Assembly: GCA_020633465.1 (NCBI GenBank)
Contig: JACKDN010000034.1
Span: 1-64,000 of the forward strand
Direction: 5' to 3'
Length of the DNA: 64,000 nt
Source: Myxococcales bacterium
GTDB lineage: Bacteria; Myxococcota_A; Bradymonadia; UBA7976; UBA1532
The notes under the pieces are model-generated. The model ran no database searches. It was not told the DNA's origin and was given only the letters and a program-made list of their open reading frames with translations. Made by a program: the position numbers and the translations under genes. This document shows positions 1 to 9,185 of this stretch, one piece after another. How positions within the stretch are numbered: position 1 is the first letter of the stretch; the number at the start of each line of letters is the position of its first letter.

Positions 1-2
1 TG

Positions 3-1004
3 CTCAAGGTCGACACCCAGGGGCGCGACCTGCCCGTCGTGCCCCTCGGCGACAGCGACGGCCTCGACATCGGTGAGTGGGTGATCGCCATCGGCAACCC
101 GATGGGCCTCGCCCACACCGTGACCGCCGGCATCGTCAGCGCCAAGGCGCGGCGCGAGGTGCGCCCGGACGGGCGGCTGCGCTACGCCGACTTCATCCAG
201 ACGGACGCCAGCATCAACCCGGGCAACAGCGGCGGCCCGCTGTTCAACACCAAGGGCGAGGTGATCGGCATCAACACCGCCATCAACGCCAAGGCCCAGG
301 GCATCGGCTTCGCCATCCCGATCAACATGGTCAAGACCGTGATGCCCGCGCTGGTGCGCGACGGGCGCGTCAGCCGCTCGTGGCTCGGCGTCGAGATTCA
401 GGAGGTCACCCCCGATCTCGCCCGGTCGTTCGGGCTGAAGAAGGCCCACGGCGCGCTGATCACCAACGTCGTGTCGCAGGGGCCGGCCGACGGCTCGGGC
501 ATCCGCGAGGGCGACATCATCGTCAACTTCGACGGGCGCGACATCGACCGGCACGACGATCTGCCCTGGCTGGCCAGCACCGCGGGCATCGGCCGCACCG
601 TCAACGTGGACGTGATCCGCGAGGGGCGCCCGCGCACGGTGCGGGTGAAGCTGGGCGCGCTGCCCGGCTCCAACGCGGTGCCGGCGCGCGCCGACCGCAC
701 CAACACCGAGAACCGCGCGCAGCGGCGCTCGACCGCGCTGGGCATCACCGTCGAGCCGATGACCCCGCGCCTGCGCCAGCGGCTGGGCGTCGAGGGCGGC
801 GCCCTGGTCGTGGCGGTCGATCCGGGCAGCGTGGCCGCCCGCTCGGGCCTGCGCCCCAAGGACGTGGTGGTGCGCGCCAACGGCCAGAACATCCGCCGCC
901 CGGCCGATCTGGTGCAGGTCGTCGAGGCCGTGAGCCCCGGCAAGATGGTGCGCCTGCTGGTTCAGCGCGAGGGCGGCAAGGCCTTCATCGCCTTCACCCG
1001 CTGA
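3..1004 (+). CDS. HtrA/DegP-type periplasmic serine protease, 3' part
   Basis: This is a trypsin-like protease of the HtrA/Deg family, which degrades or refolds damaged envelope proteins. The gene enters from the left edge, so the start, signal peptide and the catalytic His and Asp lie outside the window. The serine motif GNSGGPLFN is visible about 75 residues in. Two PDZ domains follow, one starting near SRSWLGVEIQEV and one near STALGITVEPM, each ending in the usual strand/helix pattern (KMVRLLVQREG in the second). Protease plus two PDZ domains is the DegP/DegQ layout. The reading frame is open from base 3 to the TGA. An OmpA-family gene follows in the same direction after a gap of about 110 bp with its own likely promoter. 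DegP, DegQ and MucD-type members cannot be told apart here. Confidence 0.93.
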   Translation, partial: LKVDTQGRDLPVVPLGDSDGLDIGEWVIAIGNPMGLAHTVTAGIVSAKARREVRPDGRLRYADFIQTDASINPGNSGGPLFNTKGEVIGINTAINAKAQGIGFAIPINMVKTVMPALVRDGRVSRSWLGVEIQEVTPDLARSFGLKKAHGALITNVVSQGPADGSGIREGDIIVNFDGRDIDRHDDLPWLASTAGIGRTVNVDVIREGRPRTVRVKLGALPGSNAVPARADRTNTENRAQRRSTALGITVEPMTPRLRQRLGVEGGALVVAVDPGSVAARSGLRPKDVVVRANGQNIRRPADLVQVVEAVSPGKMVRLLVQREGGKAFIAFTR

Positions 1005-1055
1005 CCCCCCTCCCCGTCGCCGCGGCGGCCGCGGCCGGCCGCCGTTCGGCGAAGG

Positions 1056-1084
1056 TTTACCTCCGATGTTGGCTGCGGTAGCTT
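1056..1084 (+). promoter_or_regulatory. Likely promoter of the OmpA/TSP3 gene
   Basis: A TTTACC box at 1056-1061 and a TAGCTT box at 1079-1084 are separated by 17 bp, in a locally less GC-rich stretch. The ATG lies 33 bp downstream and has a Shine-Dalgarno sequence, GGGGGAG, at 1105-1111. The same arrangement (TTACGC-17-TAGGGT) occurs upstream of the gene at 9186. Confidence 0.4.
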
Positions 1085-1117
1085 CGGGCCCGACCACGCC
1101 TCGTTGGGGGAGCGCGC

Positions 1118-2887
1118 ATGTCCCGGGTTCGTCACGTCATCGGCCTGCTCGCGGCCGCCACCGTCCTGGCCCTTCCGAGCCTCGCCGCAGCGCAGGACGC
1201 CCAGCTCTTCAAGCCCGCGTCCGGCTCGTACAACTACTTCACCGTCGACGGCGCCCGCGTGCCCAAGCACACGGAGTTCATCCCGGCGCTGACGCTCAGC
1301 TACGGGCACAACCCGCTGGTCATCCGCGACACGGACGACGAGGTGAAGGAGTCGATCGTCGGGGGCCTCGGCACCGCCAACCTGACCCTGTCGGTGGGCT
1401 TCGTCGAGCGCCTCGAGCTGGCGGTCGACGTGCCCCTGCACTTCGTCAGCGGTGATCGCGTCGAGGCGACGGGCGACGACGGCGTGAAGCTGGGCGACGT
1501 CCGCTTCATGCCCAAGGTGCGCCTCTTCGGCCTCGAGGACGGCTACGGCGTCGGCGCCGCCATCGTGGTGCCCGTCGCCTTCCCCACCGGCACCAAGGAG
1601 AGCTTCGTCGGCGAGGATCAGATCATCGCCAACCCGAAGCTGGCCATCGAGGCCCGCGTGCCCGGCTTCAGCTTCGCCGCCAACGGCGGTGTGCGCTTCC
1701 GGCCCGAGGATCGCGGCGTCGGCACCCTGGACGTGCGGCACGAGGTGACCTACGGCGCCGGCGTCGGCGTCGACCTGGGCACCGAGGACGTCGTGCTCAT
1801 CGCCGAGGGCTTCGGCGCGGCGGCCATCTCGGACGTCGAGTCGGGCAGCGCCAGCAACCCCCTCGAGGCCCTGATGGGCGTCCGCCTGTGGGCCGGCCCC
1901 GGCCCGGTCATCACCCTCGGCGGCGGCTTCGGCATCGTGCCCGACTACGGCTCGCCCGAGTGGCGCGCCATCTTCGGCTTCGCCTGGCACGACCGGAACT
2001 ACGATCGCGATCTCGACGGCATCCTCGACTCGGACGACCAGTGCCCCGACGACCCCGAGGACAAGGACACCTTCGAGGACGCCGACGGCTGCCCCGATCC
2101 CGACAACGACCAGGACGGCGTGCTCGACACGGTCGACAACTGCCCGATGGACGCCGAGGACAAGGACGGCTTCCAGGACGCCGACGGCTGCCCCGATCCC
2201 GACAACGACGGCGACACCATCCTCGACGTCGACGACAGCTGCCCGATGGATCCCGAGGTCATGAACGGCTTCAAGGACGACGACGGCTGCCCCGACGAGG
2301 TGCCCGACACCGACGGCGACGGCCTGAAGGATCCGGACGACCGCTGCCCGACCGATCCCGAGGACATCGACCAGTTCGAGGACGAGGACGGCTGCCCCGA
2401 TCCCGACAACGACAAGGACGGCATCCTCGACGTGAACGACGGCTGCCCGCTGCAGCCCGAGACGGTCAACGAGTTCGAGGACACCGACGGCTGCCCCGAC
2501 GAGAAGCCCGCCGGCCCGGTGCTGGTGCGCATCACGCGGGAGAAGATCGAGATCCTGCAGAAGGTGTTCTTCGCCACGAACAAGGCGGTCATCCTGCGCA
2601 AGAGCTACCCGGTGCTCGATCAGGTGGCCGACGTGATGAAGCGCCACCCGTACATCAAGAAGGTGCGGGTCGAGGGCCACACCGACAGCCGCGGCAGCGA
2701 CCGCTACAACAAGAAGCTGTCGCAGCTGCGCGCGGACTCGGTGAAGAAGTACCTGATCGGCCAGGGCGTCGAGCCCGAGCGGCTGGAGTCGGTGGGCTAC
2801 GGTGAGGAGCAGCCGATCGACGACAACCGCACCAGCGACGGCCGCGCCAACAACCGGCGCGTCGAGTTCACCATCACGGAGCAGTGA
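1118..2887 (+). CDS. OmpA-family outer-membrane protein with thrombospondin type 3 repeats
   Basis: This is a predicted outer-membrane protein of 589 residues that would tie the membrane to peptidoglycan. It starts with a signal peptide ending around LAAAQ. Residues about 25-290 look like a beta-barrel. Residues about 296-464 hold five calcium-binding-type TSP3 repeats, recognisable by repeated DxDGxxDxxDxCP and DGCPDPDND patterns. The C-terminal 90 residues form an OmpA-like peptidoglycan-binding domain with the motif VEGHTDSRGSDRYN and NNRRVEFTI near the end. The ATG at 1118 has GGGGGAG six bases upstream. TSP3/OmpA proteins of this layout are common in Myxococcota. The TSP3 acidic residues probably bind calcium (family knowledge). 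Confidence 0.93.
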   Translation: MSRVRHVIGLLAAATVLALPSLAAAQDAQLFKPASGSYNYFTVDGARVPKHTEFIPALTLSYGHNPLVIRDTDDEVKESIVGGLGTANLTLSVGFVERLELAVDVPLHFVSGDRVEATGDDGVKLGDVRFMPKVRLFGLEDGYGVGAAIVVPVAFPTGTKESFVGEDQIIANPKLAIEARVPGFSFAANGGVRFRPEDRGVGTLDVRHEVTYGAGVGVDLGTEDVVLIAEGFGAAAISDVESGSASNPLEALMGVRLWAGPGPVITLGGGFGIVPDYGSPEWRAIFGFAWHDRNYDRDLDGILDSDDQCPDDPEDKDTFEDADGCPDPDNDQDGVLDTVDNCPMDAEDKDGFQDADGCPDPDNDGDTILDVDDSCPMDPEVMNGFKDDDGCPDEVPDTDGDGLKDPDDRCPTDPEDIDQFEDEDGCPDPDNDKDGILDVNDGCPLQPETVNEFEDTDGCPDEKPAGPVLVRITREKIEILQKVFFATNKAVILRKSYPVLDQVADVMKRHPYIKKVRVEGHTDSRGSDRYNKKLSQLRADSVKKYLIGQGVEPERLESVGYGEEQPIDDNRTSDGRANNRRVEFTITEQ

Positions 2888-2936
2888 CCGGGGCAGACGT
2901 CCCGGTCGGCCCGGGGACGCGGGCGCCCGCCCGCGT

Positions 2937-2966
2937 TTGCCCCGCCTGCTGCCGTTTCCTTATCTT
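2937..2966 (+). promoter_or_regulatory. Promoter placed for a leaderless transcript
   Basis: TTGCCC at 2937-2942 and TATCTT at 2961-2966 are spaced by 18 bp. The GTG start at 2973 lies only six bases beyond the -10 box, so the predicted transcription start coincides with the start codon. No Shine-Dalgarno sequence is present. Confidence 0.4.
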
Positions 2967-2972
2967 GCGCGC

Positions 2973-5567
2973 GTGAAGCGCCTCACCCTCGCCCTCCTCG
3001 CCACCGCGCTGTTCGCCTGCGACGACCCCGAGTCGAGCGGCGGACGGGCGCGGCCGGACGACGCCCGGCCGGCCGCGGACGCGGTGGTCGACGCCTCGCC
3101 GCGCGCCGACGCCGGACCCGCGGATCGCGGCCCCGCGCCCGACCGCGGGGCGCCGGACGCCGGCCCGGCGCCACAGCCGTGCGCCGACGACGACACCTGC
3201 GGCGAGCGGGCCTTCTGCGCCGAGGACGGCGCCTGCCGACCGGCCGCCGACGCGCCCTTCGCGCAGCCGCCGACCGACGGCGTCACCCGCGCCGCGGCGC
3301 AGCCCTTCGACATCGCCCCCGACTACATCGAGCGGTGGATCGATCGGGCCGGCGACGCCTGCACGGGCAACCGCCCGGGCCGCTTCGACGGGCGCGTCGA
3401 CCGCCCGGACCCCGAGGATCCCTGCGCCGACGGCTTCGAGGACGCCGACGGCGACGGGCGCCTCGACACCGCCTGGCTGGGCGGCGACGGCGGCGAGCGG
3501 CCGGCCCTGGGCGTCGACAACGAGAACCCGCCCGAAGGCCGCGTGCTGCTGCTGTCGCGCGACGACCTGCTGTACCTGCTGGTGACCCTGGACGTGCACG
3601 CGCTGGACGCGGCGCGCAGCCGGGATCTGCGGCGGCGCCTGCAGCTGCGGCTGGGGGTGCCCGCCGAGCGCATCGCGGTGCACGCGACCGGCAACCGCTC
3701 GGGCCCGGACGCCGTGGGCCTGTGGGGGCCGGGGCCGGCGGTGGCCGGGCTGGACGCGCTCGAGCAGCGGGGCCGCCTGGGCCTGCTGGGCGAAGGGGCC
3801 GTCGGCGGCGTCGACGAGCTGTGGTGGACCGAGGTCGTGCGGCGCAGCGCCGCCGCGGCGCGGCAGGCCGGCTTGGCGCTGCGGCCGGTCGAGGTGCGCG
3901 CGGCGCGCGTCGAGCTGCCGACGGATCCGCCGCTGCCGGTGGACGGCGCGGTGCGCGTGCCCGACTCGGACGGAGACGGGCGCGCCAACGATCGCGAGGA
4001 TCTCACCGCCTGGCGGCAGCGGACGCCCCTGCTGGTGCGCGACGACGCCCTGCCCGGCACGCGCGCGCTGGTGCTGCGCGCGCTGGCGCTCGAGGACACC
4101 GCCCAGCGCGCCACCGTGGCGGTGCTGGTGGGCACCTCGGCGGCGCCCGCGGCCAGCCCGCGCAACGCGCCCACGCTCAGCGCCGACGTCGCCGGCGTCA
4201 CCCGGCGGACCCTCGAAGCCGCGCGCCCGGGCGCCGTCGCCCTGTGGCTGACCGGCGCCTCGGCGGACACGGTGCTGCTGGGGCGGGACGCCTTCGTGCC
4301 CGAGGTCGACGACATGGGCCGGCCGATCGACGCGGACGGGCGCCCCGCCGAGCGCCTCGAGGACGCCGCGCCGGCCGCCCGGCCGGTGGACGCGCTGGGG
4401 CGCTTCCTGGCGGGGCACGCGCTGAACGCCCTGCAGGACGTCGCGCCCACGCCCGCCGCGATGCAGCTGACCTCACGCTACGCCTGGGTGCCGCTGACCA
4501 GCCCGCGCGTGGCGATGGCCGCCTGGCTGGGCGTGATGGCCCGCCTCGGCGACTGGCTCACCGGCCGCCGCGCGACCAACGCCTGGTCGAGCGGCACCAC
4601 GACGCCGGCCTGCGGCGGCGTCGGCTGCGTCCGCTACCGCCTCGATCGCCTGACCCTGGGCCCCGTCACCCTGCTGACGACGCCGGGCGGCCTGGACGAC
4701 GCCTACGTGCGCGGCCGCCCCGGCGGCAGCCTCGAGCTGGCCGATCAGCGCACCCTGCGCGATCTGGATCTCGACGGCGTGCCGGACATCGAGGATCCCG
4801 AGCTGCGCGTGATGGCGCGGGGCCGCGACGGCGCCCTGCCGGTCGTGCTGAACGGGCCCGCCAACCCGGTGGTGCTGGCGGGCGTCACCGGCCTGGGCGC
4901 GCCGGGCCTGTGGATCGTGGGCGGCACCAACGGCGGCGTCGGCTCGCTGCGGCCGGCGCCCGAGGTGATGCGGGTCTTCGAGGGCCAGGTCGAGCCCCTG
5001 CTCGAGATGGTGCGCTCGCCCGGCACGGCCAGCCTCGATCTGTGCGCGCTGGGGTACCCCTGCGCGGGCGCGCTGACGCTGGGCGCGCTGGTCGACCGCC
5101 TGGTGGCCGCGCTGCCGGCCCAGGTGGCCGACGTGCGCGCGACGCAGGAGCTGTGGCTGGGTGAGCCCTTCGCCGAGCCCGAGGGGCCGGTCACCGGCGC
5201 GTGGTGGATCGAGGACGCCGAGGGCGTGGCGCGCGTCGCCGGCGAAGGCGGGGTGGTGCTGGGCCCCGGCAACACCGTCTTCTTCGAGGGCGTCGATCTC
5301 GACGCGGTGGCCGTCGGGGCGGGCGATCGCCTGATCATCGACCGCGCCGACGCGGAGGGCGAGCCCGACGCCCGCCCGGTGGGCGGCGTGCTGCCGGTCG
5401 TCCTGCGCCAGCACCCGTTGGCCGCCGACGCCTGGTGGTCGGCCGCCCCCAGCGGCGGCGACTACGTCTACAACACCGCGTGCGAGCTGCTCTTCGACGG
5501 CGCCTGCCCCCACCGCCGCCCGACCCCGGGCGACGACCCCAACCAGAGCCTGCCCCGCACCCCCTGA
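2973..5567 (+). CDS. Large hypothetical lipoprotein
   Basis: This is an 864-residue predicted lipoprotein of unknown function. The GTG at 2973 gives a short basic N-terminus, a hydrophobic stretch and a lipobox ALFAC with Cys16, which is why I prefer it to upstream starts in the same frame. An Ala/Asp/Pro-rich linker follows, then a short cysteine-rich piece near residues 69-90. The remainder is a long globular region with aspartate-rich loops such as DSDGDGRANDRED and DLDLDGVPDIEDPE, which resemble isolated calcium-binding loops. I do not recognise an enzyme domain. The gene follows the OmpA/TSP3 gene by 85 bp but seems to have its own promoter. Confidence 0.8.
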   Translation: MKRLTLALLATALFACDDPESSGGRARPDDARPAADAVVDASPRADAGPADRGPAPDRGAPDAGPAPQPCADDDTCGERAFCAEDGACRPAADAPFAQPPTDGVTRAAAQPFDIAPDYIERWIDRAGDACTGNRPGRFDGRVDRPDPEDPCADGFEDADGDGRLDTAWLGGDGGERPALGVDNENPPEGRVLLLSRDDLLYLLVTLDVHALDAARSRDLRRRLQLRLGVPAERIAVHATGNRSGPDAVGLWGPGPAVAGLDALEQRGRLGLLGEGAVGGVDELWWTEVVRRSAAAARQAGLALRPVEVRAARVELPTDPPLPVDGAVRVPDSDGDGRANDREDLTAWRQRTPLLVRDDALPGTRALVLRALALEDTAQRATVAVLVGTSAAPAASPRNAPTLSADVAGVTRRTLEAARPGAVALWLTGASADTVLLGRDAFVPEVDDMGRPIDADGRPAERLEDAAPAARPVDALGRFLAGHALNALQDVAPTPAAMQLTSRYAWVPLTSPRVAMAAWLGVMARLGDWLTGRRATNAWSSGTTTPACGGVGCVRYRLDRLTLGPVTLLTTPGGLDDAYVRGRPGGSLELADQRTLRDLDLDGVPDIEDPELRVMARGRDGALPVVLNGPANPVVLAGVTGLGAPGLWIVGGTNGGVGSLRPAPEVMRVFEGQVEPLLEMVRSPGTASLDLCALGYPCAGALTLGALVDRLVAALPAQVADVRATQELWLGEPFAEPEGPVTGAWWIEDAEGVARVAGEGGVVLGPGNTVFFEGVDLDAVAVGAGDRLIIDRADAEGEPDARPVGGVLPVVLRQHPLAADAWWSAAPSGGDYVYNTACELLFDGACPHRRPTPGDDPNQSLPRTP

Positions 5568-5625
5568 CCCCGGGCGTCGTCGTCGTCGCGGTCGTGGTCG
5601 AGCCCCCCGCCGCCCGCCCGCGCCC

Positions 5626-6372
5626 CTACTCCGCCCGCAGCGCCCCGTTCTTGCCGTCGGGATCCACCAGCTCGACCTGGGGCACGCCGTCGCGATCGAC
5701 CGTCGCGGTCAGCACGCCCACCCCACCCCCGCGGGCCAGCTCGAGCAGATCGGGCGCCGCGTTGCCGCCGCCGCGCCCCACCACCAGGCCGCTGGCGTCC
5801 GGGTGGTTCAACAGGCCGACGCCGATGCGCCGCTCGAGATCCTCGGTGACCACCCGCGCGGCGCCCCGATCGACCGACAGCCGCACGGCGCTGCCCGCCG
5901 CCGGGTGCGCCAGCGACAGGCTGGCCCCCTCCTCGCGCGCGTTCACCAGCAGGGCGCCGCCGCCGCTGCCCCCGTTGAGCAGCAGCAGCCCCTGCTCCGA
6001 GGCGAGCAGGGTGGCGCGGATGGCGCCGTCCGATCCGGCGAGCGCCAGCCGCGGCGTGCCGCGCACCCCCAGGGCCAGCCAGGCCCGCGGCAGCCCGTCG
6101 TCGTCGAACAGCGTCAGCTGCGGCCCGTCCCGGCCGACGCCGAGCGCGGCGCGCGTGCGCCCGCCGGCGTGCAGCTCGACGCCGTCCGCCGTCAGCCGCA
6201 GCTTGCGGCCCGCCGGCCCGGCCAGGTCGATCGCCTCGCGCGGCGACAACCACAGCGACACCGCCACCGCCACCACCGCCAAGAGCAGCAGCGTCGTCAC
6301 CCGAGCCAGCGCGCGCGTCTGGCGCAGATCGGCCTCGAGCAGGGTCAACCGTTGTTCGGGCGTGAGATCCAT
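5626..6372 (-). CDS. Hypothetical single-pass membrane protein
   Basis: This is a 248-residue protein that I do not recognise. The start MDLTPEQRLTLLEADL is preferred because the extra residues upstream look like translated leader. A predicted membrane segment lies at about residues 26-43, so the N-terminus would be cytoplasmic and the rest outside. The exported part consists of short repeated beta-like units such as RLTADGVELHAGG, PQLTLFDDDGLPRAWL and VLTATVDRDGVPQVEL. These suggest a beta-solenoid or repeated-blade fold (inference). It is transcribed towards the lipoprotein gene at 2973 and away from the helix-hairpin-helix gene at 6523. Confidence 0.65.
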   Translation of the reverse strand: MDLTPEQRLTLLEADLRQTRALARVTTLLLLAVVAVAVSLWLSPREAIDLAGPAGRKLRLTADGVELHAGGRTRAALGVGRDGPQLTLFDDDGLPRAWLALGVRGTPRLALAGSDGAIRATLLASEQGLLLLNGGSGGGALLVNAREEGASLSLAHPAAGSAVRLSVDRGAARVVTEDLERRIGVGLLNHPDASGLVVGRGGGNAAPDLLELARGGGVGVLTATVDRDGVPQVELVDPDGKNGALRAE

Positions 6373-6490
6373 GGGTGCATGGAAGGACGGGCCGGCGAAA
6401 AGCGCAACTTTCGCGCGCACTTGCTACTCCAAGGTAACGGCGCGACCGGAGCGGCGCGGTTTCGACGCGGTCGCGCGCGGTACGCGCATT

Positions 6491-6525
6491 GCTTCGCCGC
6501 ACGACGAGTCGGGAGGTGGACCATG
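6491..6525 (+). repeat. Leader shared with the MATE gene (copy 1)
   Basis: The 35 bases ending in this start codon nearly match those before the MATE gene at 12384. Both have gcttcgccgcac, then cgagt, then ggaggtggaccatg, differing by small indels and one base. The last block contains a strong Shine-Dalgarno sequence. Similarity stops just upstream in both copies and the coding sequences are unrelated. Confidence 0.6.
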
Positions 6526-7443
6526 ACCGCCCACGCGCTCGACAACACCGCGCTCGCCGACGCCCTCGACCGCATCGCCGAGCTGCTCGACGCCCGCCGC
6601 GACGATCCCTATCGCCGGCGGGCCTACCGCCGCGCAGCCCAGACCATCCGCACCTGGCCCACCCCCCTCGCCGACGTCCTCGAGTGGTCGGGGCGGGCCG
6701 GCCTCGAGCGCATCCCCTACGTCGGGCCGCGCATCGCCGCGCTGATCGAGGAGCACCTGACCACCGGCACCGTCCAGCGCCTCGACCGCCTCGAGGACAC
6801 CGTGCCGGTCGAGGATCTCTTCGAGGCCCTGCCCGGCATCGGCCCGCGCCTCGCGCGCCGCCTGCACGACGATCTGCACGTCGGCAGCCTCGAGGATCTC
6901 GAGGTGGCGGTGCACGACGGCCGCGTGGCCGCGCTGCCCGGCTTCGGCGATCGCCGCGTGCGGGCCCTGCAGCTCGAGCTGGCGTCCGTGCTGGGCCGGG
7001 GGGCCCGCCGCCGCGCCCGCCTGCGCCGCCACCGCGAGGCGCCCCCGCCGCCCGCCGGCCGGGCCGAGGGTCCCCCCGACGTGGCGACCGTGCTGGCCGT
7101 CGACGCGGCCTACCGCCGCCTCGCCGAGCAGGACGCGCTGCCCAAGGTGACGCCGCGCCGCTTCAACCCGACCCGCGAGCGGTGGCTGCCCGTCTACCAC
7201 ACCGAGCAGGACGGCTGGGCCTTCAGCGCCGCCTGGTCGAACACCGCCGCCGCGCACAAGCTGGGCCGGACGCACGACTGGGTGGTGCTGCACGCCGAGC
7301 GCGGCGAGCGGATCGATCACTGCACCGTCGTCACCGAGCGGCGCGGCCCCCTCGCCGGCCTGCGTGTCATTCGAGGGCGCGAGGCCGACTGCGCCCGGCA
7401 TTACCAGGTGCGCCTGCCCACCGCGCTGCGGCACGGTGCATGA
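6523..7443 (+). CDS. Helix-hairpin-helix protein with PolX-like N-terminal part
   Basis: This 306-residue protein probably binds DNA. Residues 1-185 resemble the 8-kDa and helix-hairpin-helix part of family X DNA polymerases. They include an early LADALDRIAELLDA helix, a YRRRAYRRAAQTI segment and two HhH motifs around IPYVGPRIAALIEEH and LPGIGPRLARRL, with a third LPGFGDRRVRAL. No family X nucleotidyl-transferase signature (GS...D.D) is present, so it is not a polymerase. The C-terminal half has the conserved block PVYHTEQDGWAFSAAWSNT and ends near VIRGREADCARHY, which I associate with a known HhH protein family of undetermined role. The ATG at 6523 has GGGAGGTGG close upstream. The stop overlaps the next start as ATGA, so translation is likely coupled to the kinase gene. 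Confidence 0.82.
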   Translation: MTAHALDNTALADALDRIAELLDARRDDPYRRRAYRRAAQTIRTWPTPLADVLEWSGRAGLERIPYVGPRIAALIEEHLTTGTVQRLDRLEDTVPVEDLFEALPGIGPRLARRLHDDLHVGSLEDLEVAVHDGRVAALPGFGDRRVRALQLELASVLGRGARRRARLRRHREAPPPPAGRAEGPPDVATVLAVDAAYRRLAEQDALPKVTPRRFNPTRERWLPVYHTEQDGWAFSAAWSNTAAAHKLGRTHDWVVLHAERGERIDHCTVVTERRGPLAGLRVIRGREADCARHYQVRLPTALRHGA

Positions 7444-8006
7444 GGCGCACCCCGACCGAGGAGTCCGACTTGCACTTCCCCTGCCCCCTGCGCGGCGCCA
7501 CCGTCTGGCTGACGGGCGCGCCGGCGAGCGGCAAGACCACCCTGGCGCGCGGGCTGCGCGACCGCCTGCGCGCCGCCGGCGAGCCCGTCCTCTGGCTGGA
7601 CAGCGACGATCTCTGGCCCCGCGTGGCGCCCACCGACCGGGCCCCGGCGCCCGACGCCCGCGCCCGCTTCTACGACCTGCTGACCCACCTGGTGACGCGA
7701 TCGGCCGAGGGCAGTGTGACCACGATCATCAGTGCCACCTCGGCGCGCCGGGCCGATCGCGACGCGGTGCGCGCCCGCGTGCCGCGCTTCCTCGAGGTGC
7801 TGGTGGTGTGCGATCCGCACGAGCTGCGGCGCCGCGATCCGAAGGGCCTCTACGCGGGCTTCGACGCCGGCACGGTGCGCAACCTGCCCGGCGTCGACGT
7901 GCCCTTCGAGGATCCGGCCGATCCCGCCGTGGTGGTCGACACCACCGGCCGCGACGCCGAGGCGGTCGTCGCCGAGCTCCTGGCCCACCTCATCGATCGC
8001 GGCTGA
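7440..8006 (+). CDS. Adenylylsulfate-kinase-like P-loop kinase
   Basis: This is a 188-residue protein of the APS kinase (CysC) family, which phosphorylates adenosine 5'-phosphosulfate to PAPS or, in some branches, another small substrate. The Walker A motif GAPASGKT is at residues 26-33. The family block RRDPKGLYAGFDAGTVRNLPG, shown here only in part, and the later PFEDPADPAVVVDT also fit CysC. The usual LDGD motif is changed to LDSDDLW and no sulfate-assimilation gene is adjacent, so the natural substrate is uncertain. It starts inside the stop of the HhH gene (ATGA). Its 3' end overlaps the convergent RNase D gene by 17 bp. Confidence 0.8.
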   Translation: MRRTPTEESDLHFPCPLRGATVWLTGAPASGKTTLARGLRDRLRAAGEPVLWLDSDDLWPRVAPTDRAPAPDARARFYDLLTHLVTRSAEGSVTTIISATSARRADRDAVRARVPRFLEVLVVCDPHELRRRDPKGLYAGFDAGTVRNLPGVDVPFEDPADPAVVVDTTGRDAEAVVAELLAHLIDRG

Positions 8007-9105
8007 CGCGTCCGCCTTCGAGGGCGCCGAGCACCTCGATCACCGCGTCGTGCAGCAGCGCCGCCCGCCAGCCGCGCCGCAGGGCGCAGTCGTCGTCGCC
8101 GGCCACCAGCCGCTTCACCTGCGCGCGCGTCGCCAGCGCGGGCGGCGCGATCCCCTCGGCCTCGGCGATGGCCGCCGCCGCCTCGAGCAGCCGATCGACG
8201 GCGGCCTCCTCTTCGGGGCTCAGCGCGCGCCGGAAGGCGTGCGCCGGCCACCGCGCCGGCGGCAAGGCGCGGGCGGCGTCGAGCGCCTCGGCCAGCCGCC
8301 GGCCCGCCGCGCCGTCGATGCCCAGGCGGGCGATCGCCTTCGCGTCCTTCGGGTCGCGCTCGACCAGATCGATCAGCGGCCCGTCGTCCAGCACCCAGCG
8401 CCGCGGCGTGTCGGCCAGCATCGCCTCGCGCTCGCGCCAGGCCGCCGCCGCCTGCAGCCGCGCCAGGGCCGCCCCGGTGCAGCGGCCCTTGCCCTTCACG
8501 CGGCGCCACGTGGTCTCGGGCCGCACCCGGTAGCGATCCTCGCTCAACAGCTCGGCGAGATCGTCGTCCAGCCAGTCGGTGCGCCCCTTGGCCGCCAACG
8601 CGTCGCGCTGCACGACGTACAGGTCGCGCAGGAAGCGCACGTCGTCCGCGGCGTAGGTCAGCTGCCCGGGGGCCAGCGGGCGGCGCGACCAGTCCGTGCG
8701 GGTGTGCGCCTTGCCCAGCTTGGGCCCCAGCATCGCCTCGACGGCCGCGGCGTAGCTGACCTGATCACCCAGGCCGAGCACGGCGCCGGCGACCTGCGTG
8801 TCGAAGACGCGCCGGGGCAGGCGGCCGGTCTCGTGGTACAGGATCTCGAGATCCTGCTCGCCGCTGTGCATCACCAGCAGGTGCCTGGGATCGAGCAGCA
8901 CGTCGAAGACGGGATCGAGGTCGTCGAGGCGCAGCGGATCGACGCAGGCGACGACCTCGGGCGTCGCGACCTGCAGCAGGCACAGGCGCGGGTAGTAGCT
9001 GCGCGCGCGCAGGAACTCGGTGTCGAACGCGATCCACGGCGCGTCGCGCAGGGCGGCGCACAGGGCGTCGCGCGCGGCGGGTGTGTCGACCAGTCGGGTG
9101 CTCAT
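7990..9105 (-). CDS. rnd: Ribonuclease D
   Basis: This is a 371-residue 3'-5' exoribonuclease that trims tRNA and other small RNA precursors in the cytoplasm. The DEDD-y exonuclease domain is intact: Exo I is FDTEFLR, Exo II lies in VMHSGEQDLEIL, and Exo III is YAADDVRFL with the catalytic Tyr and Asp. The C-terminal part has HRDC-like helices, including the conserved WRRVKG segment. Length and layout match bacterial RNase D. The start at 9105 has GAGGAG upstream on the minus strand. The 3' end overlaps the opposite-strand kinase-like gene by 17 bp. Confidence 0.93.
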   Translation of the reverse strand: MSTRLVDTPAARDALCAALRDAPWIAFDTEFLRARSYYPRLCLLQVATPEVVACVDPLRLDDLDPVFDVLLDPRHLLVMHSGEQDLEILYHETGRLPRRVFDTQVAGAVLGLGDQVSYAAAVEAMLGPKLGKAHTRTDWSRRPLAPGQLTYAADDVRFLRDLYVVQRDALAAKGRTDWLDDDLAELLSEDRYRVRPETTWRRVKGKGRCTGAALARLQAAAAWREREAMLADTPRRWVLDDGPLIDLVERDPKDAKAIARLGIDGAAGRRLAEALDAARALPPARWPAHAFRRALSPEEEAAVDRLLEAAAAIAEAEGIAPPALATRAQVKRLVAGDDDCALRRGWRAALLHDAVIEVLGALEGGRVSRDR

Positions 9106-9151
9106 CGCGGCTCCTCGGCGGCGGGCGCGGCGCTCGCCGCACGGTCGCTCT

Positions 9152-9180
9152 TTACGCTGCGCGGGCGGCGCGCATAGGGT
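9152..9180 (+). promoter_or_regulatory. Promoter placed for a leaderless transcript
   Basis: TTACGC at 9152-9157 and TAGGGT at 9175-9180 are separated by 17 bp. The ATG at 9186 begins five bases after the -10 box and has no Shine-Dalgarno sequence, which fits transcription starting at the start codon. Confidence 0.4.
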
Positions 9181-9185
9181 GTCGC

